The notes: a model not told the origin generated them from the letters alone. DNA of 64,000 nucleotides from Pseudomonas luteola NBRC 103146 (GCF_002091675.1 NZ_BDAE01000011.1:62001-126000); one strand, 5' to 3'. Shown: positions 1 to 10,132, counted from the first letter of the stretch. Numbers and translations: made by a program.

Positions 1-52
1 TGAGCAGCTGCGCAAGCATCTGCACCAGCATCAGCCTGGCTACCAACAATGA
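1..52 (+). CDS. C-terminal end of an upstream gene, probably DUF58 protein (partial)
   Basis: An open frame entering from the left edge ends at TGA 50-52; its last residues read EQLRKHLHQHQPGYQQ. The stop overlaps the ATG of the next gene (ATGA), so the two are translationally coupled. In Pseudomonas Bat operons the gene before the DUF4381 gene encodes a DUF58 protein downstream of a MoxR ATPase, and a basic, Gln-rich tail fits. The identity is inferred from position; too little is visible to prove the family. Confidence 0.45.
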   Translation, partial: EQLRKHLHQHQPGYQQ

Positions 53-546
53 ACCCGCTCGATCAATTGGCCCCTCTGGTCAGGCCCGAGCCCGTTTCGC
101 TCTGGCCGTTGGCACTCGGCTGGTGGATAGCGCTGGTCATGTTAGTGGCGGTACCTGCTGCAGCATTCATGGTATGGCGGCATCGGCGCCAGACGTCTGT
201 GGAGCAGCCTGTTTCAGAAGAAGAGCAACTGGAGGGGCCTCGCCGGGCGGCACTGCTTGAACTGGCACAAATGCCCCGTCCCTATGGCGAATCCGCCGGG
301 CCCTGGCTGCAAAGTCTCAATGCCCTGCTCAAACGGCTGTGCATGACCCGCTATCCCGACAGCCACTGCCAGACACTGAGCGGACGCGCCTGGCTGGCCT
401 TTCTCGACACCCGGTGTACGGCAGCTGGCCTGACACGTTGGATGGTCTTGGTAGAAGGCGCTTATCGCCCGGACTGCCGGTTGGACGACAAGACCATCGA
501 TGGCCTTTACGCCGCGGTCAGCATATGGATTCGCAAACATGTTTGA
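49..546 (+). CDS. DUF4381 family membrane protein of the Bat/MoxR operon
   Basis: 165 residues. A single hydrophobic segment lies at about residues 24-44 and is followed by basic residues (RHRRQ), so the short N-terminus is probably outside and the soluble C-terminal part in the cytoplasm. A Leu-rich helical region follows, with LNALLKRLCMTRYP and SGRAWLAFLD, typical of DUF4381. It overlaps the preceding gene by 4 bases and the following VWA gene by 8. The function is unknown; in Pseudomonas it always travels with MoxR ATPase and VWA genes, which suggests a role in an inner-membrane complex that matures or protects envelope proteins. Confidence 0.8.
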   Translation: MNPLDQLAPLVRPEPVSLWPLALGWWIALVMLVAVPAAAFMVWRHRRQTSVEQPVSEEEQLEGPRRAALLELAQMPRPYGESAGPWLQSLNALLKRLCMTRYPDSHCQTLSGRAWLAFLDTRCTAAGLTRWMVLVEGAYRPDCRLDDKTIDGLYAAVSIWIRKHV

Positions 547-1576
547 ATTTGCCTGGCCGTGGATATTTTTTCTGGCACCCTTGCCTTGGGTGGCCAGGCT
601 GATATTGCCGCCTGCGCAAAGCCAGGAGTCAGCACTCAAGGTCAGTTTTCTGAAAGAACTTGAGCACCTTGCAGGACACCGCGCCCATACACGTCTGCCT
701 GCCCTGAAGCGGCAGTTGCCGTTTGTATTGATCTGGGTGCTGCTTCTGGCAGCAACAGCTCGTCCCCAATGGGTGGGTTCACCCCTTCCGCTTCCTACCA
801 GTGGCAGAGACATCTTGCTGGCCGTTGACGTGTCTGGCTCCATGGATTATCCCGACATGACCTGGAAGGGAGAAGACATCAGCCGCCTCACCCTGGTAAA
901 GCATCTGATCGGCGATTTTATCGAAGGCCGCACGGGTGATCGCATCGGTCTTATCCTCTTTGGTTCGCAAGCTTATGTGCAGGCGCCGCTCACCTTTGAT
1001 CGCCGGACGGTCCATGCCCTGCTCGATGAGGCCCTGGTAGGTATTGCAGGCAAGAACACCGCTATCGGTGATGCCATCGGCCTGGCGGTAAAGCATTTGA
1101 GGATGCGTCCGGAAAATAGTCGAGTCATGGTCTTGATTACGGATGGCGCCAATAACGGTGGCCGCGTCGATCCATTGATCGCTGCTCGCCTGGCCGCCGA
1201 AGAGCATGTACGGATCTATGCCATCGGGATTGGTGCCGACCCACAACAGGCCAGTCTCTCGAGCCTATTCGGTTTCAGCAGCCTGGATCTGGATGAGGAC
1301 ACACTCAAAGCCATTGCCAAGGAAACCGGAGGCCGCTATTTCCGTGCCCGTTCGCAGGAAGAGCTGTCTGCCATCTCGAATGAACTCAACAGCTTCGAGC
1401 CGATTGCACAACAGCCCACCCGTGTACGTCCAGCCAAAGCGCTCTTTTACTGGCCACTGAGTCTTGCCCTTCTGATCAGCCTGATCGCCGCTGCCTTGCA
1501 TATCTGGCCGAAACCCTGGCGGCGTATTCCCCGGCTGCGTGCCTACGCACAGGCGCGCGGGAGGAAACAGACATGA
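539..1576 (+). CDS. BatA-like von Willebrand A domain membrane protein
   Basis: 345 residues from the ATG at 539 (MFEFAWPWIFF). An earlier in-frame ATG at 500 would overlap the previous gene far more and lacks family similarity. Hydrophobic segments lie near residues 5-25 and 60-78 with a final one near 300-320, and the VWA domain sits between. The metal-ion-dependent adhesion site is intact: DVSGSM near residue 97 and VLITDG near 200. BatA proteins are partners of MoxR AAA ATPases and are thought to act at the inner membrane in stress tolerance. It overlaps the next gene by 4 bases (ATGA). Confidence 0.88.
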   Translation: MFEFAWPWIFFLAPLPWVARLILPPAQSQESALKVSFLKELEHLAGHRAHTRLPALKRQLPFVLIWVLLLAATARPQWVGSPLPLPTSGRDILLAVDVSGSMDYPDMTWKGEDISRLTLVKHLIGDFIEGRTGDRIGLILFGSQAYVQAPLTFDRRTVHALLDEALVGIAGKNTAIGDAIGLAVKHLRMRPENSRVMVLITDGANNGGRVDPLIAARLAAEEHVRIYAIGIGADPQQASLSSLFGFSSLDLDEDTLKAIAKETGGRYFRARSQEELSAISNELNSFEPIAQQPTRVRPAKALFYWPLSLALLISLIAAALHIWPKPWRRIPRLRAYAQARGRKQT

Positions 1577-3309
1577 TGTCGTTGATTCCACACCTGTCGC
1601 GTCCTCTCTGGCTTCTGGCGTTCCCCGTGCTGCTCTGGCTACTCTGGAAGCTGTGGCATCGTCCGCGTCGCGTAGGACATTGGCAACGGCTTTTGCCAAC
1701 GGCATTTCACGAATGGCTGCTGACCACGCCATCCAGAGATACCCAACGCCTGCCGTTGTTACTGTTTGGTCTTGGCGCTGCGCTGGCAATCCTGGCATTG
1801 AGCGGCCCCAGCTGGCAGCGCGCAGAGCAGCCGGCTTACACACGTACCGATCCGCTGGTTATTGTGCTCGACATGACGCCGGACATGCTGGCTTCGGACG
1901 TTTCCCCTTCTCGCCTCATTCAGGCCCAGCACACTATTCTGGACCTGTTGGCGGCACGTCGGGATGCTGAAACAGCCATTGTCGTCTATGCCGGCAGCAG
2001 TCATGTCCTGGTCCCGCTGACCAACGATCTGCATACGGCACAAAGCTTGCTGGAAGCCGTGCGTCCGGCGATCATGCCAGAAGCCGGCGAGCGTGCGGAT
2101 TTAGCGGTACGCCAGGCACTGCAGCTACTCCGGCAAGGCAGCGGTACAGGAGGACGAGTCTTACTGATAACCAGCCAGCTCAGCACCCAGGAACAGAAAG
2201 GCATACGTGAAGCGCTGTCCAGCTATCGGGTTCCCTTGCTTATGCTGGGTATGGGGACACTTGAAGGTGCGCCGATGGCGCGGGAAGAAGGCGGCTATCT
2301 GACCGACAATCAAGGTAATATCCTGCTGTCACGCCTGGATGAGGCTACCTTGTTCCGCTTCGCTCAATCGGTGGGTGCGCAGTATCAGCGCCAACAGCCC
2401 GATGAGCGTGACCTCCGCGCGTTGGGTCTGCTCGACACACCGGACACCGTAGCCGAGCGACAGGAACAGGTACGCCTCGATGCCTGGGTCGACCAAGGCT
2501 ACTGGCTGCTTATCCCCGTGCTGATTCTGGCTGCATGCGCAGGGCGAAAAGGCTGGCTCTTGTGTATACCGCTTTTGCTGTTTGTCATGCCACCTCCCGC
2601 TCACGCGTTTGCGTTCGAAGATCTCTGGTTGCGCAAGGATCAGCAAGGCGCCCGTTTGCTTGAAGCGCAACGTCCTGACGAAGCCGCTCGACGGTTCGAG
2701 AATCGTGAATGGCGTGGTGTCGCCCAATACGAAGCAGGTCAATATGAAGAGGCTGCCAAAACCTTTGCCCAGGGCAACAGTGCGGTAGATCACTACAACC
2801 GCGCTAACGCCCTGGCCAAAGCCGGTCAATTGACTGGCGCGCTGGACGCTTATGACCAAGCACTCAGGCTGCAAAGCAATTTTCCCGAGGCCCTCCATAA
2901 CAGAGCCCTGGTAGAAGCCTTGCTCAAACAGCAACAGGAACAGGCAACCGCTCAGGACGCCACGCCCAATGAAGCAGGAAGTGACGACCAGCACAGTCAG
3001 TCCGACACCCAAGCCCAACCCTCACCGCAAAACAGTGACGCCACTGATGAGCCAAGGGCTGCGTCGAACCATGACGAATCAGGGCAGCCCGTTGGCCAAA
3101 CCTCAGGCGAAGCCAGCGATAGCGAGGCCGTCGAGACCGAGGAAGAGAACGACGACCTTCTGTCTCAGCCTCACTCGAACGTACTGAGCGAGGAACGCAG
3201 GCAGTCACTGGAACAATGGCTAAGGGAAATACCAGACGATCCCGCAGAGCTGTTACGCCGCAAGTTCTGGCATCAGCAGCAACAAAAACAGGAAAATAGA
3301 ACACCATGA
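1573..3309 (+). CDS. BatB/BatC-type fusion: VWA domain plus TPR
   Basis: 578 residues. Two N-terminal membrane segments (about 10-25 and 60-78) lead into a VWA domain, a membrane region at about 305-345, TPR helices (about 405-450, YNRANALAKAGQLTGALDAY) and a Gln/Ser/Asp/Glu-rich tail with a conserved end (WLREIPDDPAELLRRKF). This is the Pseudomonas arrangement in which BatB and BatC are one chain. The VWA metal site looks degraded: the DxSxS position reads DMTPD (near residue 99) and the TDG position reads TSQ, unlike the intact neighbour BatA. It overlaps batD by 4 bases. Confidence 0.88.
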   Translation: MMSLIPHLSRPLWLLAFPVLLWLLWKLWHRPRRVGHWQRLLPTAFHEWLLTTPSRDTQRLPLLLFGLGAALAILALSGPSWQRAEQPAYTRTDPLVIVLDMTPDMLASDVSPSRLIQAQHTILDLLAARRDAETAIVVYAGSSHVLVPLTNDLHTAQSLLEAVRPAIMPEAGERADLAVRQALQLLRQGSGTGGRVLLITSQLSTQEQKGIREALSSYRVPLLMLGMGTLEGAPMAREEGGYLTDNQGNILLSRLDEATLFRFAQSVGAQYQRQQPDERDLRALGLLDTPDTVAERQEQVRLDAWVDQGYWLLIPVLILAACAGRKGWLLCIPLLLFVMPPPAHAFAFEDLWLRKDQQGARLLEAQRPDEAARRFENREWRGVAQYEAGQYEEAAKTFAQGNSAVDHYNRANALAKAGQLTGALDAYDQALRLQSNFPEALHNRALVEALLKQQQEQATAQDATPNEAGSDDQHSQSDTQAQPSPQNSDATDEPRAASNHDESGQPVGQTSGEASDSEAVETEEENDDLLSQPHSNVLSEERRQSLEQWLREIPDDPAELLRRKFWHQQQQKQENRTP

Positions 3310-4946
3310 GCCTAGTCCGTATTGCGCTCACCCTGCTTCTGCTGGTCAGTCTGCCTGGCTGGGGGGCAGACTTTACGGCTCGCGTGGACCATACCCAACT
3401 CGTACCTGGCGAGACCTTCGAGCTTGTCCTCGAATCAAGCGATCCGACGCTTTTCGGCAAACCGGATCTGTCTCCTCTGGAGCCCCAGTTCGATATTCTC
3501 GGCACACGCCAGATCAACCAGTTGAGTACGGGTCCCGATCAAAGCGAGCCTATCACCCGCTGGATCGTAACGCTTCAACCGCGGCAGCGCGGAATCGTAG
3601 TGATTCCCCCGCTGACCCTTAGTGGGGTGCGAAGCCAGCCGATTACGCTGCATGTCAACGAAACTTCGACACTCACCCCCAGCGCCCAAAACCTGGAGCC
3701 GGTCTTTATCGATGCTACGGTGGATCAGGAAACCGTTTATGTGCAGGCGCAGCTGGTCCTGACGCTACGCATCCTCCACTCCGTACCGCTTTACGATGAC
3801 AGTAACCTCAGTACGCTGAGCATGCCATCAGCGCGCGTCGAGCCTTTGGGGGAGCCCAGGACGTATGAGCAGACCATCGGCGGCGTGAGACATGGTGTTA
3901 TCGAGATCCGCTATGCCATTTTTCCGCAGCAAAGCGGTCCATTACGCATTCCCAGCCTGTCGTTCAGTGCCACGGCGGTTGATACCTCAACCAGTGGTCA
4001 GCAGTCGTCTCCGTTCAGCTCAAGGCCGGGTCGGGTAATACGCGTGGATACCAGCGAGATTCCCATTCAGGTCAAAGCCAAGCCTGCCGATTATCCTGCT
4101 GACGCACCCTGGCTACCGGCACGTCATATCGAGCTGAGCGAAGCGTGGAATCCCCAGCCGGAAGAAGCGCGCCAGGGCGCCGTATTGACACGCCACCTTC
4201 TTCTCAAGGCAGAAGGCCTGTCCAGTGCACAGCTGCCGCCTCTGCCGCAGCCGATTGTAGACGGGCTTCGCCGCTATCCAGACCAGGCCAAGCTGACCAA
4301 CGACGTGCAGGATCAAAGCCTGGTCGGCAGTCGCGAGGAGCGGGAGGCGCTCGTACCCAACCGGAGCGGCGACATCACTCTACCTGCTCTGGAAGTTGTC
4401 TGGTGGAACACTCGGACCGACCGACTTGAGCGTACACAGCTACCTGCCCATACCCTTACCGTCGCTGCCGACCCGGCCCTAATGCCACCGTCACCAGGAC
4501 AGGCCTCTACCAGTATGAACGGGAAGCGACTACCTCTCTGGCCATGGCAGCTGGCCAGTTTTATTCTGCTTCTGACCACACTGTTGGGTTTCGGGCTATG
4601 GTGGCGAGCCCGCCAACTGCCCGCCATTATTAAAACGGCTCCTGCCGGCCCGAGCCCACGCACGCTGCTCGATGATTTGCGACGCGCCTGTCAGGCTAAC
4701 GATCCGCATGCCACGCGTCAGGCGCTCGATGCCTGGGCTCGACAACAGCCAGAAACCCTGGCAGAAATGGCAGCCCGCTTCGATCCGCTTTCTGTCGCTC
4801 TGGATGACCTTAACGGCGCGCTTTACAGCGAAAGCGGACAGCATTGGCAAGGCGAGACACTGTGGCAGGCGTTCCAGGCTTTACCACCCTCTACGCAGCC
4901 CGTACAACAGGAGCCTGGCTCACTGCCACCGCTATACCCGCGCTGA
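3306..4946 (+). CDS. BatD-like protein
   Basis: 546 residues. It has a cleavable-looking signal sequence (about 1-20, ending GWGAD), then a long beta-rich extracytoplasmic region with the BatD hallmark of paired Ig-like blocks (VYVQAQLVLTLRI, FPQQSGPLRIPSLSF). One transmembrane helix near residues 415-435 precedes a short cytoplasmic tail. This matches BatD (oxygen-tolerance family, about 550 residues), the largely periplasmic member of the complex. It starts inside the stop of the BatB/C gene and is the last gene of the coupled group; sbcD begins 45 bases later. Confidence 0.85.
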   Translation: MSLVRIALTLLLLVSLPGWGADFTARVDHTQLVPGETFELVLESSDPTLFGKPDLSPLEPQFDILGTRQINQLSTGPDQSEPITRWIVTLQPRQRGIVVIPPLTLSGVRSQPITLHVNETSTLTPSAQNLEPVFIDATVDQETVYVQAQLVLTLRILHSVPLYDDSNLSTLSMPSARVEPLGEPRTYEQTIGGVRHGVIEIRYAIFPQQSGPLRIPSLSFSATAVDTSTSGQQSSPFSSRPGRVIRVDTSEIPIQVKAKPADYPADAPWLPARHIELSEAWNPQPEEARQGAVLTRHLLLKAEGLSSAQLPPLPQPIVDGLRRYPDQAKLTNDVQDQSLVGSREEREALVPNRSGDITLPALEVVWWNTRTDRLERTQLPAHTLTVAADPALMPPSPGQASTSMNGKRLPLWPWQLASFILLLTTLLGFGLWWRARQLPAIIKTAPAGPSPRTLLDDLRRACQANDPHATRQALDAWARQQPETLAEMAARFDPLSVALDDLNGALYSESGQHWQGETLWQAFQALPPSTQPVQQEPGSLPPLYPR

Positions 4947-4991
4947 TGGTCCGGGCGCAACGCCTCGACCACACGCCTGAACAGGAACACC

Positions 4992-6230
4992 ATGCGTATT
5001 CTTCATACTTCCGACTGGCATCTTGGCCAGACCCTTCATGGTCAGGATCGCGACTTCGAACACGCCTGTTTTCTCGATTGGCTGTTGGCACAACTCAAGG
5101 CACGCCGCCCCGACGCCCTGCTCATCGCTGGCGACGTCTTCGACACGATCAACCCGCCGATCAAGGCGCAGGAGCGCCTCTATGACTTTATCGTACAGGC
5201 ACACCTGGCGCTTCCTACGCTAACGGTGGTGATGATTGCAGGCAACCATGACTCCGGAGCCCGGATCGAACTTCCCGCTCCGCTCATGCGCAGCCTGCGG
5301 ACCCATGCGTTAGGCCGAGTGCTTTGGCTGGATGACGGCTCGCTGGATGCCAGGCGGCTAATGGTTCCGCTTACCGATGCAAACGGCGCGATCAGAGCCT
5401 GGTGCCTAGCCCTGCCTTTTTTACGACCGGCAGAAGTAACGGGGGGAAGTGATGGTACCTATATGGAGGGTATCGCCAAGGTACACGCAGAGCTGATTGC
5501 CCACGCTGAAACACGTCGCACACTAGGCCAGGCCCTTATTGCCATGAGCCACGCACACTTGGCGGGAGGCCAGGTATCGGAGGATTCAGAGCGCAATATT
5601 ATTGTTGGTAATGCCGAAGCTCAACCTGCCTCTCTGTTTCCACCAAGCATTGCCTACGTGGCATTGGGTCATTTGCATAAGCCGCAAAAGGTAGCCAAGC
5701 AGGAGCGTATCCGGTACAGCGGATCTCCCCTTCCCCTCTCGTTCGCGGAAGTGGACTATCCTCACCAGATTCTTGATGTTCAGTTCGAAGGGGAAGCGCT
5801 CAAGACTGTCGAGAGCATTCGGATCCCGCGAGCCGTGGACATGGTGCGCCTGGGCCCTGCACCACTGGCAGATATCCTTGAGCATCTCAAAAGCCAATCC
5901 GAAATCGACCTCTTCAATACACCCGAAAGCCACTTGGCTCCCTGGCTCGAAGTCAGAGTCATACTCGACGCACCCCAACCCGATCTACGGCAGCGGCTGG
6001 AGTCTGCTCTTGAAAGAAAATCGTTACGCCTCGTTCGGATCAGCGTGCAATACGCGGGAGCCGTCAGTACTTCCAGCGAGTCGCCGGAGCTGGTGGCGCT
6101 GGAGCAACTGACGCCACAAGAGCTTTTCAGTCGCGCCTGGCAGGATACCTATGGGCAAATGCCAGAATCGTCCACACTGGACGATTTTGCCCAGTTGCTT
6201 GAAGACATCGCACTGGGAGAACAGGCATGA
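4992..6230 (+). CDS. sbcD: Exonuclease subunit SbcD
   Basis: 412 residues. Calcineurin-type phosphoesterase motifs appear in order: SDWHLGQ (residues 7-13), GDVFD (near 48), AGNHDSG (near 84), SHAHLAGG (near 185) and GHLHKPQ (near 225). These are the Mn-binding Asp, His and Asn residues of the Mre11/SbcD nuclease. With SbcC it forms the ATP-dependent nuclease that opens hairpins and trims blocked DNA ends. The start is preceded by GGAAC. It overlaps sbcC by 4 bases (ATGA). Confidence 0.96.
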   Translation: MRILHTSDWHLGQTLHGQDRDFEHACFLDWLLAQLKARRPDALLIAGDVFDTINPPIKAQERLYDFIVQAHLALPTLTVVMIAGNHDSGARIELPAPLMRSLRTHALGRVLWLDDGSLDARRLMVPLTDANGAIRAWCLALPFLRPAEVTGGSDGTYMEGIAKVHAELIAHAETRRTLGQALIAMSHAHLAGGQVSEDSERNIIVGNAEAQPASLFPPSIAYVALGHLHKPQKVAKQERIRYSGSPLPLSFAEVDYPHQILDVQFEGEALKTVESIRIPRAVDMVRLGPAPLADILEHLKSQSEIDLFNTPESHLAPWLEVRVILDAPQPDLRQRLESALERKSLRLVRISVQYAGAVSTSSESPELVALEQLTPQELFSRAWQDTYGQMPESSTLDDFAQLLEDIALGEQA

Positions 6231-9200
6231 AGATTCTGGCCGTTCGCCTGAAAAACCTCGCCTCTCTTGCCGGCCCGCATGAGCTGGACTTCACCGCTGA
6301 ACCCCTTGCCAGCACCGGCCTGTTTGCCATTACCGGTCCAACCGGTTCAGGCAAGAGCACACTGCTGGATGCCCTTTCGCTAGGGCTGTTTGGTGAAGTG
6401 CCACGCCTTAGCAATGTGCGCAAGGAAGCCAAGGTGCCAGACGGCGATAACGAAATTGCTACAGGCGATCCACGTACCCTTCTTCGCCGCGGTAGCGGTG
6501 CAGGCTATGCTGAAGTGGACTTCCTGGGTATCGACGGTTACCGCTACCGTGCACGCTGGGAAGCCAATCGCGCTCGAGACAGAGCGGATGGAAAACTGCA
6601 GCCCAGCCGCCAGAGCCTGCGGAACCTGGACACGCAGCAGCTATTGGCAGCCGACAAGAAAGCCGAATTCAAAACCCAGCTTGAGCAGCGCCTGGGTCTT
6701 ACCTTTGAACAGTTCACCCGCGCAGTGCTACTGGCGCAAAGCGAGTTCAGCGCCTTTCTGAAAGCGGACGACAACGGCCGCAGCGAACTCTTGGAAAAAC
6801 TGACCGATACTGCGATCTATAGCCAGCTTGGCCGACGCGCCTTCGAACGGGCGAAACAGGCTAGGCAATCCCTTGATCAACTGGAACAGCAAGCAGGTGG
6901 TATCCGCCCCCTAGACGACGCTGGCCGCACAGCACTCGAAACCCAATGCCAGAGCACGCTGGAGGCCTTGGCCCGCATTCAGGTCGAGCTTGGTGAGGTG
7001 GAACAGCAGCGGCGCTGGTTAAGGGATTTGAAGCGATTGGAGCAGGAGCTTGCTCAGGCCCAGACAGCGCGTACAACAGTGCGGCAGCAACACGATGAGC
7101 ATACAGAGGCGCGCCAGACGCTTCATTGGCTTGATCAGTTGCTACCACAGCGTCATCGCTATCAGCAGAAGGCGCAGCTTGAGCATGACATGGGCCAGCT
7201 GGCGGCCCACCTCATACAGCTTGAACAGCAGAAGCAAGCGCTTGAACAACGCCTGGACGAGTTGACAGAACGCCAGCAGCACGCTCAAACCCGCCGCCAA
7301 ACCGCGGAAGAAGCCCTGCATCAGAGTGCCGATTCACTGCAACAGGCTTTTCAGGAAGAGAACGACCTCAGCCGCCTCAAGATCGACGTCCAGCAGACCC
7401 GCGAGGCGTGGCGTCAAGAGGACTCGTTTCAACGCGAATCCCTGGCAAGGATCAACGCCTTGGCAACTACCGAGGTGGAGCAACGTCAGGCACTGGAGCA
7501 GATAGCCACACAGCTTCAGACAAGCGAGGCACTGTCAGCATTATGTGATGCCTGGTCAGCCTACCGACCTCGCCTTCAGCAGAACCTGCAGCTCGGCGAG
7601 TGCTTGGCGGGATCCCGCCTGCGCATTCCCCAGTTACAGGCTGCTGTAAAAAAAGCCCAGGAAGAGGCCGATACTTATCAGACAGCCATCCAGACGCTCC
7701 AGCAGGAATCCGGCGCGGAAGGCAACCTGAGCGAGCAAATCCAGGCGCTGACGCAACAGCAACAGGCCAGCCGTCCCTTGCTCAGCTCACTGGAACGACT
7801 CATCTATCTCTGGCAACAAGGAGAAGAGCTCGAAGGCTATTGGCTCAGTAATCAGGAAAAGCAGACAGCGCTCTTGCAGGAGCGGGCCCACACCATAGCC
7901 GAGGGTAAGCGCGCCGCTGCAGAGCACGCCGAAGCCGAGCGCGACCTCAAGCTCACCCTTGCCGTACTTGAGCGGCAACGGCTGATGCGTAGCGTAAGCG
8001 TGGAAAAGCTGCGTGCCCAACTCGTAGAAGGCGAGCCCTGCCCTGTGTGCGGCAGCCAGGAGCATCCTTTTCATCAGGAGAGTGTTCTGGCAAAAGCTAT
8101 AGCCTCCCATGAAGCTCGGGAAGAAGAGCAGGCTCGACTACATGTGCAACAGCTGTACGAACGCCTGATTGGTCTACGAAGCGCTGTTGCCGGTCTGAAT
8201 GAACGACTCAAGGATCTCAAGCAGCAAGAAGAACAGCTGACCGCACAGCAGTTGGGAATACATGAGCAGCTGCGAGGCCACCCGGAAGGCAAGACACTTC
8301 TCGCCCAACCTGAGGAGCATCGCTCTTTCTGGCTGAACGAACAATTGACAGCACTCAGCAAGCGCATCCAGACCGAAGAAACGCGCCTGCAGTTCCTATT
8401 GAATCACCAGCAAAAAATCGATGGCTTACAGGAGCGTTGGCAAACCGCCCGCGAGCGTAGCCAGCAGGCCGCATGGGAGTTGGAAGAACACCTGAAAGCC
8501 ATCCAGCAGGATGAGCTTCGACACGCTCAGGAGCTGGCTGAACTCACTGTACTACTGCCTGCACCCTGGCTGGAACATTGGCAACAGCAGCCCCAGCCTA
8601 CGTTTACGCGCTTGGAAGCGCTCATAGAAGCTCGACACCATCACCTGCTACGGAAACAGGAGCTGGAAAAGACATTGACGACCTGCACGTCCGACCTCGA
8701 GCGTGAGCGTTATCAACAGCAGACCAGACTTCAGCAGCATGAAAAGCTTTCCAGTCTGCTGGCAACACTAGAAGAACAATTGACGAGTGGTCAGCTGCGC
8801 CTTCAGACAACATTGGGTGAACATGCCAGCCCCCATGCCTGGCAACAGGCATTGAACCAATCCGTTGAACAGGCACGCCAAGCAGAGAGTCAAGCCAGGG
8901 AAGCCTGGAATGAGGTCAATCTGAACCATGAGCAATTACGCCATACTGTTGAGCTCAAGCGAGGCGAAGCGCAAAAGCTGGACTCCGCACATCGTCTACT
9001 TCTCGTCGAGCTTGACGCCTGGCGGGCCCAGCACAGTACGCTTGACGAGACACTGCTGACTCGACTGCTGGGTATCGATGACCGTGAGCACACTGCCTTG
9101 CGCCAGCAGTTGCAGGCCCTGGAACGGGCTGTCAATGAGGCTGATGTGGTCGTTCAAGAGCGTGAAAAACGTCTGGCAGCCCACCGGACCGAGCGGGCCG

Positions 9201-9892
9201 ACCTTCCTGAGCCGGAGACGCTGGAGCAGCGCTGGACAGAGCTGAGCCAACTCAACCAGGCCTCTCAGGAACGCCATGCCGAACTACGGGCTGAAATCGC
9301 TGAAGACAACCGTCGGTGCACACAAAGCGCTGAGTTGCTGAGCGCGATCGAGAGCGCCCGCGCGGAGTACCTTCGCTGGGCCAGGCTGGACGAGCTGATC
9401 GGCTCTGCCGATGGTCATACCTTCCGCAAGATTGCTCAAGGCTACAATTTGGATCTGCTGATCCATCATGCCAATGCTCAACTCCAGCAGCTGGTCCGCC
9501 GCTATCGGCTCAAGCGAGGCGGCAGTGCGCTAGGGCTCTTGGTTATGGATACCGAAATGGGCGATGAGCTGCGCTCGGTACATTCTCTGTCCGGTGGAGA
9601 AACATTTCTCGTTTCACTGGCACTGGCCCTGGGTCTCGCCTCCATGGCGTCGACTAACCTGAAGATCGAGTCGCTGTTTATTGATGAGGGCTTTGGCAGC
9701 CTTGACCCTGATTCGCTACAGCTTGCCATGGACGCGTTGGACGGACTACAGGCTCAAGGCCGCAAGGTTGCTGTCATTTCCCATGTCCAGGAAATGCATG
9801 AGCGTATTCCTGTCCAGGTACAGGTATGCAAACAGGGCAACGGACTGAGCACGTTAAGAATCCAGGGGCCGACGCCTCGCTTTATTGACTAA
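6227..9892 (+). CDS. sbcC: Exonuclease subunit SbcC (SMC-like ATPase)
   Basis: 1221 residues. The Walker A motif (GPTGSGKST, near residues 37-45) opens the N-terminal half-ATPase. Two very long Gln/Glu/Leu-rich coiled-coil arms flank a zinc-hook CPVC (near residue 605). The C-terminal half-ATPase has the signature LSGGET (near 1121) and Walker B FIDEGFGSLDPDSL (near 1150). This is the Rad50-type architecture, somewhat longer than E. coli SbcC (1048) through longer coils. The hook joins two SbcCD complexes across DNA ends. It is coupled to sbcD; no clear intrinsic terminator was found directly downstream. Confidence 0.96.
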   Translation: MKILAVRLKNLASLAGPHELDFTAEPLASTGLFAITGPTGSGKSTLLDALSLGLFGEVPRLSNVRKEAKVPDGDNEIATGDPRTLLRRGSGAGYAEVDFLGIDGYRYRARWEANRARDRADGKLQPSRQSLRNLDTQQLLAADKKAEFKTQLEQRLGLTFEQFTRAVLLAQSEFSAFLKADDNGRSELLEKLTDTAIYSQLGRRAFERAKQARQSLDQLEQQAGGIRPLDDAGRTALETQCQSTLEALARIQVELGEVEQQRRWLRDLKRLEQELAQAQTARTTVRQQHDEHTEARQTLHWLDQLLPQRHRYQQKAQLEHDMGQLAAHLIQLEQQKQALEQRLDELTERQQHAQTRRQTAEEALHQSADSLQQAFQEENDLSRLKIDVQQTREAWRQEDSFQRESLARINALATTEVEQRQALEQIATQLQTSEALSALCDAWSAYRPRLQQNLQLGECLAGSRLRIPQLQAAVKKAQEEADTYQTAIQTLQQESGAEGNLSEQIQALTQQQQASRPLLSSLERLIYLWQQGEELEGYWLSNQEKQTALLQERAHTIAEGKRAAAEHAEAERDLKLTLAVLERQRLMRSVSVEKLRAQLVEGEPCPVCGSQEHPFHQESVLAKAIASHEAREEEQARLHVQQLYERLIGLRSAVAGLNERLKDLKQQEEQLTAQQLGIHEQLRGHPEGKTLLAQPEEHRSFWLNEQLTALSKRIQTEETRLQFLLNHQQKIDGLQERWQTARERSQQAAWELEEHLKAIQQDELRHAQELAELTVLLPAPWLEHWQQQPQPTFTRLEALIEARHHHLLRKQELEKTLTTCTSDLERERYQQQTRLQQHEKLSSLLATLEEQLTSGQLRLQTTLGEHASPHAWQQALNQSVEQARQAESQAREAWNEVNLNHEQLRHTVELKRGEAQKLDSAHRLLLVELDAWRAQHSTLDETLLTRLLGIDDREHTALRQQLQALERAVNEADVVVQEREKRLAAHRTERADLPEPETLEQRWTELSQLNQASQERHAELRAEIAEDNRRCTQSAELLSAIESARAEYLRWARLDELIGSADGHTFRKIAQGYNLDLLIHHANAQLQQLVRRYRLKRGGSALGLLVMDTEMGDELRSVHSLSGGETFLVSLALALGLASMASTNLKIESLFIDEGFGSLDPDSLQLAMDALDGLQAQGRKVAVISHVQEMHERIPVQVQVCKQGNGLSTLRIQGPTPRFID

Positions 9893-10023
9893 GCCATGCT
9901 GCCGGGCATTACCGTCCAGTGACGCTCACACGAACTGAGCGCCACTTGCGGTCGTTTTATTTTTTCAAACGTCTGGCTATCCGCTGGGCGCATCCGGGAG
10001 CAGTGACTGAAGCACGATTCCTT

Positions 10024-10039
10024 TAGGAAACGTTTCCTA
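10024..10039. promoter_or_regulatory. Perfect 16-bp palindrome resembling a LacI-family operator
   Basis: TAGGAAACGTTTCCTA is perfectly self-complementary with a central CG. Operators of LacI/GalR-family repressors typically have this kind of symmetric AAACGTTT core. No such regulator and no obvious target promoter were seen nearby; the only downstream candidate is the small ORF at 10133. The symmetry is directly seen; the operator role is inferred. Confidence 0.35.
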
Positions 10040-10132
10040 CACGTATGTCCTACAGGTTTTTGCGGTTTCGAACAGATTGCAATCAGCCCCGCTGACGGTT
10101 CAGCTGTACGCCGATTGGCGCAAAGGTATCTT

